DNA from: Holosporaceae bacterium
GTDB taxonomy: Bacteria > Pseudomonadota > Alphaproteobacteria > UBA3830
Direction of reading: 5' to 3'
DNA length: 50,452 bases
Assembly (NCBI GenBank): GCA_031274295.1
Contig: JAISQI010000020.1
Coordinates: 1 to 50,452 of the forward strand
Part shown: one piece after another, positions 1-8,577 of the stretch
Layout of the letters: each line of letters starts with the position of its first letter
How positions within the stretch are numbered: position 1 is the stretch's first letter
The notes under the pieces: generated by a model
What the model was told of the DNA's origin: nothing
Databases searched by the model: none
What the model saw: the letters and a program-made list of their open reading frames with translations, nothing else
Position numbers and translations under genes: made by a program

Positions 1-434
1 AAACGAAGATCAGCACAAACTCCATTTACACTGATAATTCCATTATTCACACTAACTTTATCACCGGGCAACGCGATAACTCTTTTTATTAGATTTATGT
101 CATTATTTTCCGGATTCGTTTCGTCTTTTGGATGCTTAAATACGATGACTTCTCCTCGTTTGACATTATTTTTAAAGAAGACTCTGCCGGCGAACAAATT
201 CGGACTAAACCAAATACTATGCTTACTAAAACCGTAGGTAAATTTCTCGACGAACGGCATATCTCCTATTAACAAACCGGGAACCATTGAACTGGACGGC
301 ACTATATACCAATCATAGATAAAAAATCTAAACAACGAAAAAAAGAACACAAAAATGACAATGAAACGAATGTCGTCTTTAAATTTCTCGGTATTATATT
401 CAGATTGTTTTTTTTTATCTTGATTATTTTCCAT
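1..434 (-). CDS. lepB: Signal peptidase I, N-terminal part (gene runs off the window)
   Basis: Removes signal peptides from exported proteins at the outer face of the inner membrane. Only the first ~144 residues lie in the window and the frame stays open to base 1. A charged, Lys-rich cytoplasmic tail (residues 1-23) is followed by a single membrane segment (about 24-40). The catalytic box PSSSM then puts the nucleophile at Ser49. The general base is Lys117 in IKRVIALPGD. Both members of the Ser/Lys dyad and the family's spacing are therefore visible. The ATG shares its A with the last base of the dksA stop (TAATG), so translation is probably coupled to dksA and the gene is the last visible member of the rpmI-rplT-dksA-lepB unit. 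Identification is secure; the C-terminal boxes cannot be checked. Confidence 0.95.
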   Translation of the reverse strand, partial: MENNQDKKKQSEYNTEKFKDDIRFIVIFVFFFSLFRFFIYDWYIVPSSSMVPGLLIGDMPFVEKFTYGFSKHSIWFSPNLFAGRVFFKNNVKRGEVIVFKHPKDETNPENNDINLIKRVIALPGDKVSVNNGIISVNGVCADLR

Positions 435-859
435 TACTCATCTTTCTGTACGCGTTCCTGTTTTTCATGACGCTCTTGAGCTTCAATGCTTAGCATGGCA
501 ACAGGTCTCGCTTCCAATCTTTTTAAGGAAATGGGCTCTCCCGTTTCTTCACAGTATCCGTACGTGCCATTTTTTATTCTCAGAAGAGCTTCATCTATTT
601 TATTAATTAATTTACGATCTCTTTCTTTGCTTCTTAATTCATATGCTAAATCCGTTTCGGTAGATGCAAAATCAGCGATATCTGTGCATGATTTTCCCTC
701 TTCCTGAAGGTACTTTATGACCTCCTCGGCGCTGCGAATAATATTCTCTTTCCATTGAATTAACTTACGTCGGAAATATTCCCGCTGAAAATCGCTCATG
801 AATTCCTCTTGTTCCGAGGGTTTATACCCATTTGGTAATTCACAAATTTTATTATCCAT
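434..859 (-). CDS. dksA: DksA-type RNA polymerase-binding transcription factor (cysteine-poor)
   Basis: Binds in the secondary channel of RNA polymerase and, with ppGpp, adjusts rRNA and amino-acid promoters. The 141-residue protein has the long helical coiled-coil arm (about residues 35-95) followed by the globular end YGYCEETGEPISLKRLEARP. Classical DksA has four zinc cysteines in this end. Here only the first (in GYCEE) remains, and the second pair is replaced by LSIEAQE. To my knowledge this cysteine-poor form is common in Alphaproteobacteria and stays active without zinc. The start follows a good AGGTG ribosome site. The gene sits 18 bases after rplT and overlaps lepB by one base, which suggests one transcript. 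Confidence 0.93.
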   Translation of the reverse strand: MDNKICELPNGYKPSEQEEFMSDFQREYFRRKLIQWKENIIRSAEEVIKYLQEEGKSCTDIADFASTETDLAYELRSKERDRKLINKIDEALLRIKNGTYGYCEETGEPISLKRLEARPVAMLSIEAQERHEKQERVQKDE

Positions 860-877
860 ATATTCACCTAAAATTAA

Positions 878-1234
878 CTAAGCGAAAACAGTCTTTACCT
901 TGTTAACAATCTCCGCAAACGCTGCCTTATCGTTAATTGCCAACTCAGATAAAATTTTTCTATCGATTAAAATATTTGCTTTACATAACCCATGAATAAA
1001 CTGCGAATATTTCAATCCATGTTCTCGAACTGCAGCATTGATTCTTATTATCCAAAGCCCTCGCATATCGCGTCTTCTATTGCGACGATCTCTGTAGGCA
1101 TATTGCATGGATTTCTCAAGCCTCTCTATGGCAGAACGATAGCAATTTTTTGAACGTCCCCTAAACCCTTTAGAAAGTTTTAAAACCTTCTTGTGACGCG
1201 CGTGCGCCGTTACTCCTCTTTTTACTCTAGACAT
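878..1234 (-). CDS. rplT: 50S ribosomal protein L20
   Basis: L20 is a primary 23S rRNA-binding protein needed for early 50S assembly. The 118 residues match the family's normal length and start [20 protein letters not shown]. The basic N-terminal extension and the [20 protein letters not shown] block are typical. It lies 10 bases after the rpmI stop and has an AGGAAA ribosome site. The usual infC partner is not upstream; obgE is there instead, so the L35-L20 pair has been separated from infC in this genome. Confidence 0.98.
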   Translation of the reverse strand: MSRVKRGVTAHARHKKVLKLSKGFRGRSKNCYRSAIERLEKSMQYAYRDRRNRRRDMRGLWIIRINAAVREHGLKYSQFIHGLCKANILIDRKILSELAINDKAAFAEIVNKVKTVFA

Positions 1235-1244
1235 TTTCCATTTC

Positions 1245-1442
1245 CTATTTATACGGCATGTATTTTAAAATATTCTTCGTGTCGCTGACGCTTAAAATCA
1301 TTGTTCCCCGAGCTTGTCTTTTCATCTTTTGAGGGCGTTTTCTCAAATTATGTCTTTTGAAAGCTGGTTGTGCAATAACCTTACCTGTTGCAGTAAAATT
1401 AAAACGCTTTTTGGCTGAACTTTTAGTTTTCAATTTGGGCAC
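1245..1442 (-). CDS. rpmI: 50S ribosomal protein L35
   Basis: Small basic protein of the large ribosomal subunit. Two in-frame GTG codons are possible starts, at 1454 and 1442. I chose 1442 for two reasons. It gives the canonical N-terminus (M)[13 protein letters not shown] and the normal 65 residues. It also has GGAGG exactly five bases upstream, a ribosome site that lies inside the longer reading. First gene of the rpmI-rplT-dksA-lepB unit, with an extended -10 promoter about 70 bases upstream. Confidence 0.95.
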   Translation of the reverse strand: MPKLKTKSSAKKRFNFTATGKVIAQPAFKRHNLRKRPQKMKRQARGTMILSVSDTKNILKYMPYK

Positions 1443-1511
1443 TTTTTCCTCCACGATTACAGCGAGTTAGGTATACCCTTTAACACCCAACTCATCCACT
1501 AAGTGGGAAGG

Positions 1512-1520
1512 ATTATAACA
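1512..1520 (-). promoter_or_regulatory. Extended -10 promoter of the rpmI-rplT-dksA-lepB unit
   Basis: On the minus strand the bases read TGTTATAAT, a perfect TATAAT with the TGn extension. The -35 region 16-18 bases upstream is poor, as expected for an extended -10 promoter. Between it and rpmI the leader can fold CCCACT against AGTTGGG (about 1488-1506). That hairpin may be a small leader control element, but I cannot show this. Confidence 0.6.
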
Positions 1521-1622
1521 GATAATCACTATAATTAAAATATGCATCAACTAGAGATCAAGCTATCAAAAAACTTGCCCTGTTCTATATTTAACCATAA
1601 CTCCCTTTAGCCAGCTCGTTTC

Positions 1623-2633
<1,011 letters not shown>

Positions 2634-2736
2634 TCAATTGTTCATCATATAAAAATAACACACCATCATAACCTGATATTCGCAGACAGAGAGAATTAAT
2701 TTATCGATACAAACTGTATTGAAGTCATCTCTGTGA

Positions 2737-2811
2737 TGGCTGGGGTGGTAGGACTCGAACCCACGAATGGCGGGATCAAAACCCGCTGCCTTACCACTTG
2801 GCTACACCCCA
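2737..2811 (-). tRNA. tRNA-Gln (anticodon TTG)
   Basis: Minus-strand cloverleaf. The acceptor arms TGGGGTG and CACCCCA pair fully, the T loop reads GTTCGAGTC, and the anticodon stem GCGGG/CCCGC encloses TTTTGAT, giving anticodon TTG. The CCA end is encoded (2737-2739). The gene lies about 100 bases upstream of obgE in the same direction. Confidence 0.96.
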
Positions 2812-3066
2812 ATAATGGGTGAATATTATATCATAGTTTCTGCAAATTCCAGAGATTATTGAGCGCATTGTTACGCTGAGACTGATTTTATAAGGATAAA
2901 AATTGTTTTTATCTTTACGAACTAATCCAAACAAACGTAAGGATCGCATAATTGCCAAACCTTTATTAATTTGCTCCTCTTCAAAAAACTCAAATTTTTT
3001 ACATAAATTAACGTAAAAGAAACTCTTTTGCTGTTTAATTATCAGTGATCATTAGGATAATTAACA

Positions 3067-5100
3067 ATGCGTATCGATATAATAGTTCCCAATTTTGACG
3101 ATTCTTCCGATGAAGTAACCATATCTGCTTGGTATAAAAAAATTGGAGATAAAATTTCTAAAGGCGAAATTATAGCAGATGCAGAAACTCCGTCCGTGGC
3201 GTGCGGTATTACGTCTAGCTATGATTGCATATTGGCCAAAATATTAACTAAAGACGGAGAAATCGTATCTCAGGGCACTAAAATTGCCGTCATAGAAACG
3301 GATGTCAATGCTGATATATCAGATATTATTGAAAATATTGAAAGAGCAGAAGGAGAAGCGATAGCCGAAGTTGTCGGCACTCAAATTCAAGAAGAAGAAA
3401 AGATTTTGTCCGAGTTAGATGATAATAATGAAGAATATAGTCTTTCCGTTAAGTTGGATGAAGAATCAGGCAAAGAAATCGCCGAAGAAAAAGCAATAAT
3501 AGAGGAAGAAATAATAGAAGAACTTTCCGAACACACCGAAGAGAAATGTTTAAATATTCTCAAAAATGCAGAAAATCAAGCTAAAGAAGAAGCCGCTAAA
3601 CTAAAGGAAAAAATCCTGGAGGAGACACGAAAAGCCGCTCTGCAACAAGCGGAAGAACTAAAAGCAAAAATCCTAAAGGAATGCGAAGAAAAAGCCTCCC
3701 GAGACGCCGCAGAAATGCATAAAAAAATCATAGATGGTTCGGTTTTGGAAGCAGAAAATACAAAGGCTAAACTAATAAAGGAAGCCGAGCAAAAAGCGCA
3801 CGACGAAGCGGAAAATATAAAAAATGAAATCGCAAATAATGCCGAAAAGGAAGCTAAACTTAAGGCGGAAAACACAATACAAGAAGCAATTGCCCAAGCA
3901 AAGGAAGAAGCAAAACTGAAGGCCGAAGAACTTTCCAAAGAAATTCTTGAAAAGTCTATTAATGAAGCAAAGTTAGAGGCTAAAGCCATTAAAAAAGATA
4001 TTATTCATTCTGCTCGCAAATATGCGGCCAAAGAATCGGCTGACATCGTGAAAGAAGTAATAAAAGAGGCTCGAGCAAAATCCCATTTACAGGCCGAAGA
4101 ATTGATTGAGTCCACCTCCCAGCTGGCGTCACAGGAAGCAAAATTGCTGAGGAGAGAGATTCTCGAAAATGCATGTGGGGATATCGTAGAGGAAATTGAA
4201 AAAAAACCACAGGAAAAAAATTCCTGCGACAAAGATCTTAAGATGAGATCTGACTTATACAAAAAAGTCATGAAAGAAAAAGACAATCAGACTAAAGAGC
4301 AGACTGAAATTATCAAAAAATTATTGAACATAGAGAGTAATGACAGCGCTTCAGAACTATATGCAGATAATTGGAACAAACCGAAGTTCTTTGAATCGCC
4401 CGAAGATTATAATGAGCCAATTGATATGCTAAAAAGTCGCATATCCGAAAGAATGAGAGATTCATATGACGCATCGGTTATCTCCACGGTATCGAACGAA
4501 GTTGATATGAGCGCTATTCTTGCTCTAGAAAAAACTTTTGGCACGGCATTTTCAAAAAAACACAACACAAGATTGGGATTCACTCCGTTTTTTATATCCG
4601 CATGTGTGGCAGCGTTGAAACAATATCGTATTTTTAATGCTCATATTCACGAAGATGAGGTAATTTACAAAAATAATTTTGACATATCAGTTATTACATG
4701 TGGAAATGACGGAATTACAGCACCTGTCATTAGAAATGTAGATGTTTTGACAATTGCTGAAATAGAGAAATCCATGATTCACCTTTCCAAAAGAGCTATG
4801 GAGGGAACTTTGTCCGTTGAAGAAGTTTCCGGAGGAACATTTACGGTGATTAATGCTGGAATTTACGGTTCCCTAATAGGAACTGATTTGCTAACTCCGC
4901 CTCAGGTTGCAACCCTAAGTGTCCACAAAATGCACAATAGGCCAATTGCCACAGATCAAGGGATGGAAATAAAACCTATGCTATATATTTCTTTGTCCTA
5001 TGATCACAGAATTTCTGACACAAGAAAGGCGTCGGAATTTCTATCAAATGTAAAAAATTATGTGGAAAATCCTGGTTGGCAAGTACTTGGCCTTTCATAG
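3067..5100 (+). CDS. E2 acyltransferase-like protein: lysine-less lipoyl-like domain, long helical repeat, SucB-like catalytic domain
   Basis: 677 residues in three parts. Residues 1-78 align with a lipoyl domain, but at the β-turn where E2 proteins have ETDKA this one has ETPSV (40-44), so Ser43 replaces the lipoyl-lysine. Residues ~158-420 are almost entirely Ala/Glu/Lys/Leu helix, built from about ten degenerate units of ~18-20 residues (pattern AEELKAKILKEA), replacing the usual linker and E3/E1-binding domain. Residues ~450-677 are a 2-oxo-acid dehydrogenase acyltransferase domain closest to SucB. It has GTFTVINAGIYGS, TPPQVATLSVHK and the active-site SYDHRISD (His647, Asp651). AGGA precedes the ATG by nine bases. 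The gene stands alone, without E1 or E3 genes. The fold is clear; the function is not. It is unlikely to act as a normal lipoylated E2. Confidence 0.85.
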   Translation: MRIDIIVPNFDDSSDEVTISAWYKKIGDKISKGEIIADAETPSVACGITSSYDCILAKILTKDGEIVSQGTKIAVIETDVNADISDIIENIERAEGEAIAEVVGTQIQEEEKILSELDDNNEEYSLSVKLDEESGKEIAEEKAIIEEEIIEELSEHTEEKCLNILKNAENQAKEEAAKLKEKILEETRKAALQQAEELKAKILKECEEKASRDAAEMHKKIIDGSVLEAENTKAKLIKEAEQKAHDEAENIKNEIANNAEKEAKLKAENTIQEAIAQAKEEAKLKAEELSKEILEKSINEAKLEAKAIKKDIIHSARKYAAKESADIVKEVIKEARAKSHLQAEELIESTSQLASQEAKLLRREILENACGDIVEEIEKKPQEKNSCDKDLKMRSDLYKKVMKEKDNQTKEQTEIIKKLLNIESNDSASELYADNWNKPKFFESPEDYNEPIDMLKSRISERMRDSYDASVISTVSNEVDMSAILALEKTFGTAFSKKHNTRLGFTPFFISACVAALKQYRIFNAHIHEDEVIYKNNFDISVITCGNDGITAPVIRNVDVLTIAEIEKSMIHLSKRAMEGTLSVEEVSGGTFTVINAGIYGSLIGTDLLTPPQVATLSVHKMHNRPIATDQGMEIKPMLYISLSYDHRISDTRKASEFLSNVKNYVENPGWQVLGLS

Positions 5101-5367
5101 GTGCAATGACGATTGTCAAACTACGATTGTTTGATGGATTTAGTGATTAAATGTATTCTGCACATTAATATATAAACACGAATTTTTATGGTTATGGTAT
5201 TTCAGGTAATATTGCATCAAAAACACAACTTCAAGTTTTTATTTTTTTTTACTATTAATAATAGAAAATTGTTTTCTATTTTTAGAATCCACAATCTTAT
5301 TAGTTTATATTTTTTCAATATACTAAGGAAAAACGTGCTGATCCATTTAGTTAACCGGAAAATAATC

Positions 5368-5396
5368 ATATTGCCAAAGGCAATATTATTTTTTAA
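5368..5396 (+). terminator. Probable rho-independent terminator
   Basis: Perfect 8-bp stem ATATTGCC/GGCAATAT around an AAA loop, directly followed by TATTTTTTAA. It stands 268 bases after the E2-like gene. It could end that transcript with a long 3' tail, or end a separate short RNA starting in the gap. Confidence 0.6.
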
Positions 5397-5517
5397 TAAA
5401 GAATAATTAGGGAAGAAAATCTTCGACCAGATAAATAAAAATATTAAGTGGGTTTAACCTTCTTATATATTCAAGGTTGTAAAAATATTGGGTTAAAACA
5501 TGCGAGCCCATCCCGTG

Positions 5518-5541
5518 TAATTGCTGAATTCTAAGCAATTA
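5518..5541. repeat. Perfect hairpin/palindrome upstream of the XRE regulator
   Basis: Arms TAATTGCT and AGCAATTA pair over 8 bp around GAATTCTA. It lies 134 bases before the regulator start and has no T-run on the plus side. It may be an operator or leader structure. Confidence 0.4.
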
Positions 5542-5674
5542 ATCAAAAAATTACAATTTTCTACAATATGAATTATTTTATCAACTTTGAATCCTGAAAA
5601 TATTTTTCCAATTGAAAAATACAAACTTTTAAGTTAACATGTGCGTGTTTGTAGTATTTTTAGTGGAGATCAGC

Positions 5675-6088
5675 ATGGCGGGCTATTTTGCACAGAAGAC
5701 GATTGCTTTACGCAATGATCTAGATTCGCATATAGGAAGTAGAGTGAAATTTCGGAGAACATCGCTCGGTATTAGTCAAGAAAAGTTAGGTAGTTATCTT
5801 GGTATTACTTTTCAACAGATTCAAAAATATGAAAAAGGTATAAATAGGATTAGTGCAAGTACGCTATATAACATAGCGAACGTTCTGTCTGTTGACATAT
5901 CATATTTTATTGAAGGTTACAAGAATACTCAATCGCTGAATGAAAGTGATACTCCCATTTATGAAATTGATTTAACAAAGAAAAAAGAAACCTCAGAGTT
6001 ATTACGTTCTTATAGCAAAATTACAGCGCCCTTAGTAAGAAAAAAGATATCCGAGTTAGTAAGATCGATTTCTTCTTTGCAAAAGTAG
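5675..6088 (+). CDS. XRE-family helix-turn-helix transcriptional regulator
   Basis: 137 residues from the ATG at 5675, chosen because GGAG lies six bases before it and because the earlier ATG at 5639 adds only a hydrophobic stretch unlike the family. The HTH_3 domain covers about residues 17-75. It contains GSRVKFRRTSLGISQEKLGS, then TFQQIQKYEKGINRISAS as the recognition helix, and SVDISYFIEG as the domain exit. The C-terminal third is basic and helical with no known sensor domain. Related short HTH proteins are common in Alphaproteobacteria, but the target cannot be read from sequence. It stands before nadK, 60 bases away. Autoregulation through the hairpin at 5518-5541 is possible but only inferred. 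Confidence 0.9.
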   Translation: MAGYFAQKTIALRNDLDSHIGSRVKFRRTSLGISQEKLGSYLGITFQQIQKYEKGINRISASTLYNIANVLSVDISYFIEGYKNTQSLNESDTPIYEIDLTKKKETSELLRSYSKITAPLVRKKISELVRSISSLQK

Positions 6089-6148
6089 ACGACTGACCAA
6101 TCGCTGTATTTGCTAAAATCTTGTCATATGATATCATTGAAGCAATAA

Positions 6149-6919
6149 TTGGACATGGCGATGAAAATATTCTTTGTTTGTTCTCCAAATTCCAGATCGA
6201 AAAGTGCATTCCGACTTTTGGTAAAACAGTACGGTCAAGCGGACATAAACAAAGCCGACTGTATTGTCGTTCTTTCAGGCGATGGGATGGTTCTGCGAGC
6301 GTTCCATGAAAATTTCGATAGAAAAATTCCGATCTACGGAATGAATCGTGGAGGTATTGGTTTTTTAACAAACAATTATTCCAAAGAAAATCTTGAGGAA
6401 AGAATACAGCAGGCCGTTCATATCAAATTTCACCCTCTGAAAACGATAATTGAAAGGAGTAACGGCGAGATATGTAACGGCATTGCCATAAATGAGGTTT
6501 ATCTACTACGTGAAACGCATCAATCTGCAAAAATTCGGATAAAAGTTAACGGTGTTGTTAGAATGGACGAATTAGTTTGCGACGGTTTAATATCGTCTAC
6601 TCCCTTAGGAAGTACTGCCTATAACTATTCGGCATTTGGACCAATAATTCCAATGAACTCAAAATTAATAACTGTCACTCCGATTAGTCCATTCAGACCA
6701 AGAAATTGGCGAGGAGCAATTTTATCTTCAGATACCATATTGGATTGGGAAGTCATTGATAATTTACAAAGACCCGTTTGCGCAGTTGCAGATTACATTG
6801 AATTTAGGCAAGTTGTCAAAGTAAGAGTCTTTGAAGACAAAGATACTGTTCTTACATTACTACTAGATAAAGATAACTCTTTCGATAAGAAAATTCTAAA
6901 CGAACAATTTGCTTCTTGA
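6149..6919 (+). CDS. nadK: NAD kinase
   Basis: Phosphorylates NAD+ to NADP+. Normal alphaproteobacterial length (256 residues). The N-terminal GGDG box is present as SGDGM (Ser43-Gly-Asp45-Gly), so the first Gly is replaced by Ser while the catalytic Asp is kept. The NE box is in NGIAINEVYLL, and the substrate loop CDGLISSTPLGSTAY matches the family's DG-STPTGSTAY. Three ATGs lie within 15 bases (6149, 6155, 6161), so the exact start is uncertain. The one at 6161 gives MKIFFVCSPNS, the most family-like beginning. Confidence 0.94.
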   Translation: MDMAMKIFFVCSPNSRSKSAFRLLVKQYGQADINKADCIVVLSGDGMVLRAFHENFDRKIPIYGMNRGGIGFLTNNYSKENLEERIQQAVHIKFHPLKTIIERSNGEICNGIAINEVYLLRETHQSAKIRIKVNGVVRMDELVCDGLISSTPLGSTAYNYSAFGPIIPMNSKLITVTPISPFRPRNWRGAILSSDTILDWEVIDNLQRPVCAVADYIEFRQVVKVRVFEDKDTVLTLLLDKDNSFDKKILNEQFAS

Positions 6920-6944
6920 TTTTTCGAGCTAGATTACATATAAT
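6916..6944 (+). promoter_or_regulatory. Sigma-70 promoter of rpmG
   Basis: TTGATT (6916-6921), exactly 17 bases, then TATAAT (6939-6944). The expected start site is near 6951, giving a ~21-base leader to rpmG. The -35 overlaps the nadK stop codon. This is the best-scoring promoter I can see in the window. Confidence 0.7.
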
Positions 6945-6971
6945 TTCTAGAGAATTTTACAAGGGTTGATC

Positions 6972-7139
6972 ATGGCAAAAACTGCAGCGATGACAGTGAA
7001 GTTACTCAGTACGGCTGATACTGGTTTTTTTTACGTAAAAAAGAGAAATCCACGCAAACAACCGGAAAAAATGGAAATGAAGAAATACGATCCGGTCATT
7101 CGTAAGCATGTACTATTCAAAGAAGCCAAAATCAAATAG
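6972..7139 (+). CDS. rpmG: 50S ribosomal protein L33
   Basis: 55 residues starting [20 protein letters not shown], with the family's [21 protein letters not shown] core. AAGGG lies six bases before the ATG. This is the cysteine-free, zinc-independent form of L33: the paired CxxC motifs of the other form are absent. It is preceded by a strong promoter and followed after 39 bases by the Sel1 protein gene. Confidence 0.95.
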   Translation: MAKTAAMTVKLLSTADTGFFYVKKRNPRKQPEKMEMKKYDPVIRKHVLFKEAKIK

Positions 7140-7178
7140 ATTCTTGACCAAAAAATTAGTCAATAAAAAGAGAAACAC

Positions 7179-8318
7179 ATGATCGGCGTGAGAGGCACGT
7201 GCAGGCCGTCCAGAAAGAAGAATGGAAAAATAATCATAGCATTTCTGGTGTGTCTCGGCGCAAGCGTGTTGATAAAACTTTCTGAAAATCAGATAGCTCC
7301 CGCTGATGAATATGAAGATTTCATAGACGAACGTGTGTCACTTATAAAGTGTGAGCAAGACCTTTTACAAGAAAAATTAGAACATCAGATAGGAGTTTTA
7401 CTTGCTTCTGAAATTTTCGATCGATTTTTAGATGGCTTAAAAAATGGAAACGAGCTTTGTAAAAATTACTTAGAAAACTTTAATCCCATTTTTCAAAGAT
7501 TAAAAAGTGAATCGAAAGATGGTGTTCCGGCAGCGAATGAAACGATTCAAGTTTCTTCCCGCTTGTTGGTTATCGTGAGAAATCTTCTGAAGACTCACAA
7601 AAAAGAGATAGAAGAGCTTCTCCTAAAGCAATTAAAAAATAATAAAGAACAGGTTGATCAAGCCATCGAAAAAGTTTTGAAAATAACAGAAAAAGACTGG
7701 GAATTATCGTTGTTGTTCTTCCTAAATATAATGAGATTAAAAAGGAATGCCGATAAATTTTTAAAATTAGCTCAGGAAGGAGATACAGAAGCGCAATGTA
7801 AAATCGGCAGGTATTACATAAAGGGGTTTGCTATGTCATTTCCAATTATGTGCACAGCTAATGACATGACTCCTAGTGGAAAAGAGGGACTGAAATGGCT
7901 CACAATGGCGTCGCAAAAAAATGATAGAAACTGGTCCGGTTACGCTAGCTATCGTATTGCATTAGCATATGAATATGGACAGGCTGGGATTCCGCAAAGT
8001 TATGAAAAAGCTCGCCTGTGGCTGGAAAAAGCCATAGAACAAGATTATTACCCGGCAATTCATGAGATGGCCATTTATTATTATGAAGGACTTGGGGTAG
8101 AAAAGAATATCCCTAAGTATCTTCAATTGTTGAAAAAAGCGGCATACTTACATAACTATGACTTATCCCAGTTACTTCTAGCCCAGCACTATCTCGACGG
8201 TGCAATCTGTACAAAAAACATAAATGAGGCCAAAAATTTGCTAAAGAAAGCGGCTGCTCGGGGCAGGAAAAATGCGGAACAACTTTTAAAAAATATAAAT
8301 GAGAAAACTTTTAATTAG
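7179..8318 (+). CDS. Sel1-repeat protein, membrane-anchored or secreted
   Basis: 379 residues. A basic N-terminus (RPSRKKNGK) precedes a hydrophobic segment at about 17-35, which fits an uncleaved signal anchor or signal peptide. Residues ~45-190 are charged and helical. About four Sel1-like (TPR-type) units then follow from ~195. They are recognised by A-x-C/Y-x-IG-x-YY, GLKWLTMASQKN, YRIALAYEYG, ARLWLEKAIEQDYYPA, EMAIYYYEGLGV and ENAKNLLKKAAARG-like blocks. Sel1 repeats mediate protein-protein contacts. In intracellular bacteria such proteins are often surface or effector proteins, but that role is inferred. It may be cotranscribed with rpmG. Confidence 0.85.
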   Translation: MIGVRGTCRPSRKKNGKIIIAFLVCLGASVLIKLSENQIAPADEYEDFIDERVSLIKCEQDLLQEKLEHQIGVLLASEIFDRFLDGLKNGNELCKNYLENFNPIFQRLKSESKDGVPAANETIQVSSRLLVIVRNLLKTHKKEIEELLLKQLKNNKEQVDQAIEKVLKITEKDWELSLLFFLNIMRLKRNADKFLKLAQEGDTEAQCKIGRYYIKGFAMSFPIMCTANDMTPSGKEGLKWLTMASQKNDRNWSGYASYRIALAYEYGQAGIPQSYEKARLWLEKAIEQDYYPAIHEMAIYYYEGLGVEKNIPKYLQLLKKAAYLHNYDLSQLLLAQHYLDGAICTKNINEAKNLLKKAAARGRKNAEQLLKNINEKTFN

Positions 8319-8369
8319 TTAAAATTAGTTAGATCCTGTTCGTATGAAAAACAAAAATTTGGTCGTTAC

Positions 8370-8512
8370 AATGCGGAAGCGTAAAATACAAATAAAATAA
8401 TAAATCTTCTCTCAAACATTTTAGGGACTATGTCGCTAATATGAATAAATTTTGCGAAAAATTTACTACAGATGGCTATAGACAGATTTTGTTTGCTATT
8501 TACATCCGCATT
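8370..8512. repeat. Long-range inverted repeat in the thrS leader
   Basis: AATGCGGA (8370-8377) and TCCGCATT (8505-8512) are perfect complements 127 bases apart in the region between the Sel1 gene and thrS. They could close a leader RNA domain, or be chance in AT-rich DNA. A 42-codon frame starting at 8441 ends inside thrS (8569) but has only a distant ribosome site. Confidence 0.3.
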
Positions 8513-8577
8513 ATATCTTGTTGCCTAATGAGTTCCTATAGATATAAGATGGAGAATTGCGAATTTTGAGTAAGACT

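Larger units (their letters stand above)
5101..5674. other. AT-rich 574-bp gap without a convincing gene
   Basis: A 72-codon frame (5188-5406) is Phe/Ile/Asn/Lys-rich, has no good ribosome site and runs through a hairpin, so I do not call it. The gap contains the two perfect hairpins listed separately (5368-5386, 5518-5541). It also has an imperfect AACCTT/AAGGTT pair around 5456-5478. The -35/-10 elements for the downstream regulator are not obvious. Confidence 0.6.

Noticed and set aside
3576-3989. 137-codon minus-strand Ser/Ala/Phe-rich frame
   Set aside because: It is the mirror image of the Glu/Ala/Lys-rich helical repeat and is explained by its codon bias.
5188-5406. 72-codon plus-strand frame in the gap after the E2-like gene
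   Set aside because: Composition is only AT-rich background (Phe, Ile, Asn, Lys), it has no ribosome site and its end runs through the terminator hairpin.
6021-6371. 116-codon minus-strand frame across the XRE/nadK junction
   Set aside because: It is antisense to two recognisable genes and shows no family features.
8441-8569. 42-codon frame overlapping the thrS start, a possible leader peptide
   Set aside because: The only ribosome-site-like sequence is about 14 bases away, there is no run of threonine codons and no attenuator stem is clear. Kept only as a remark in the thrS leader.
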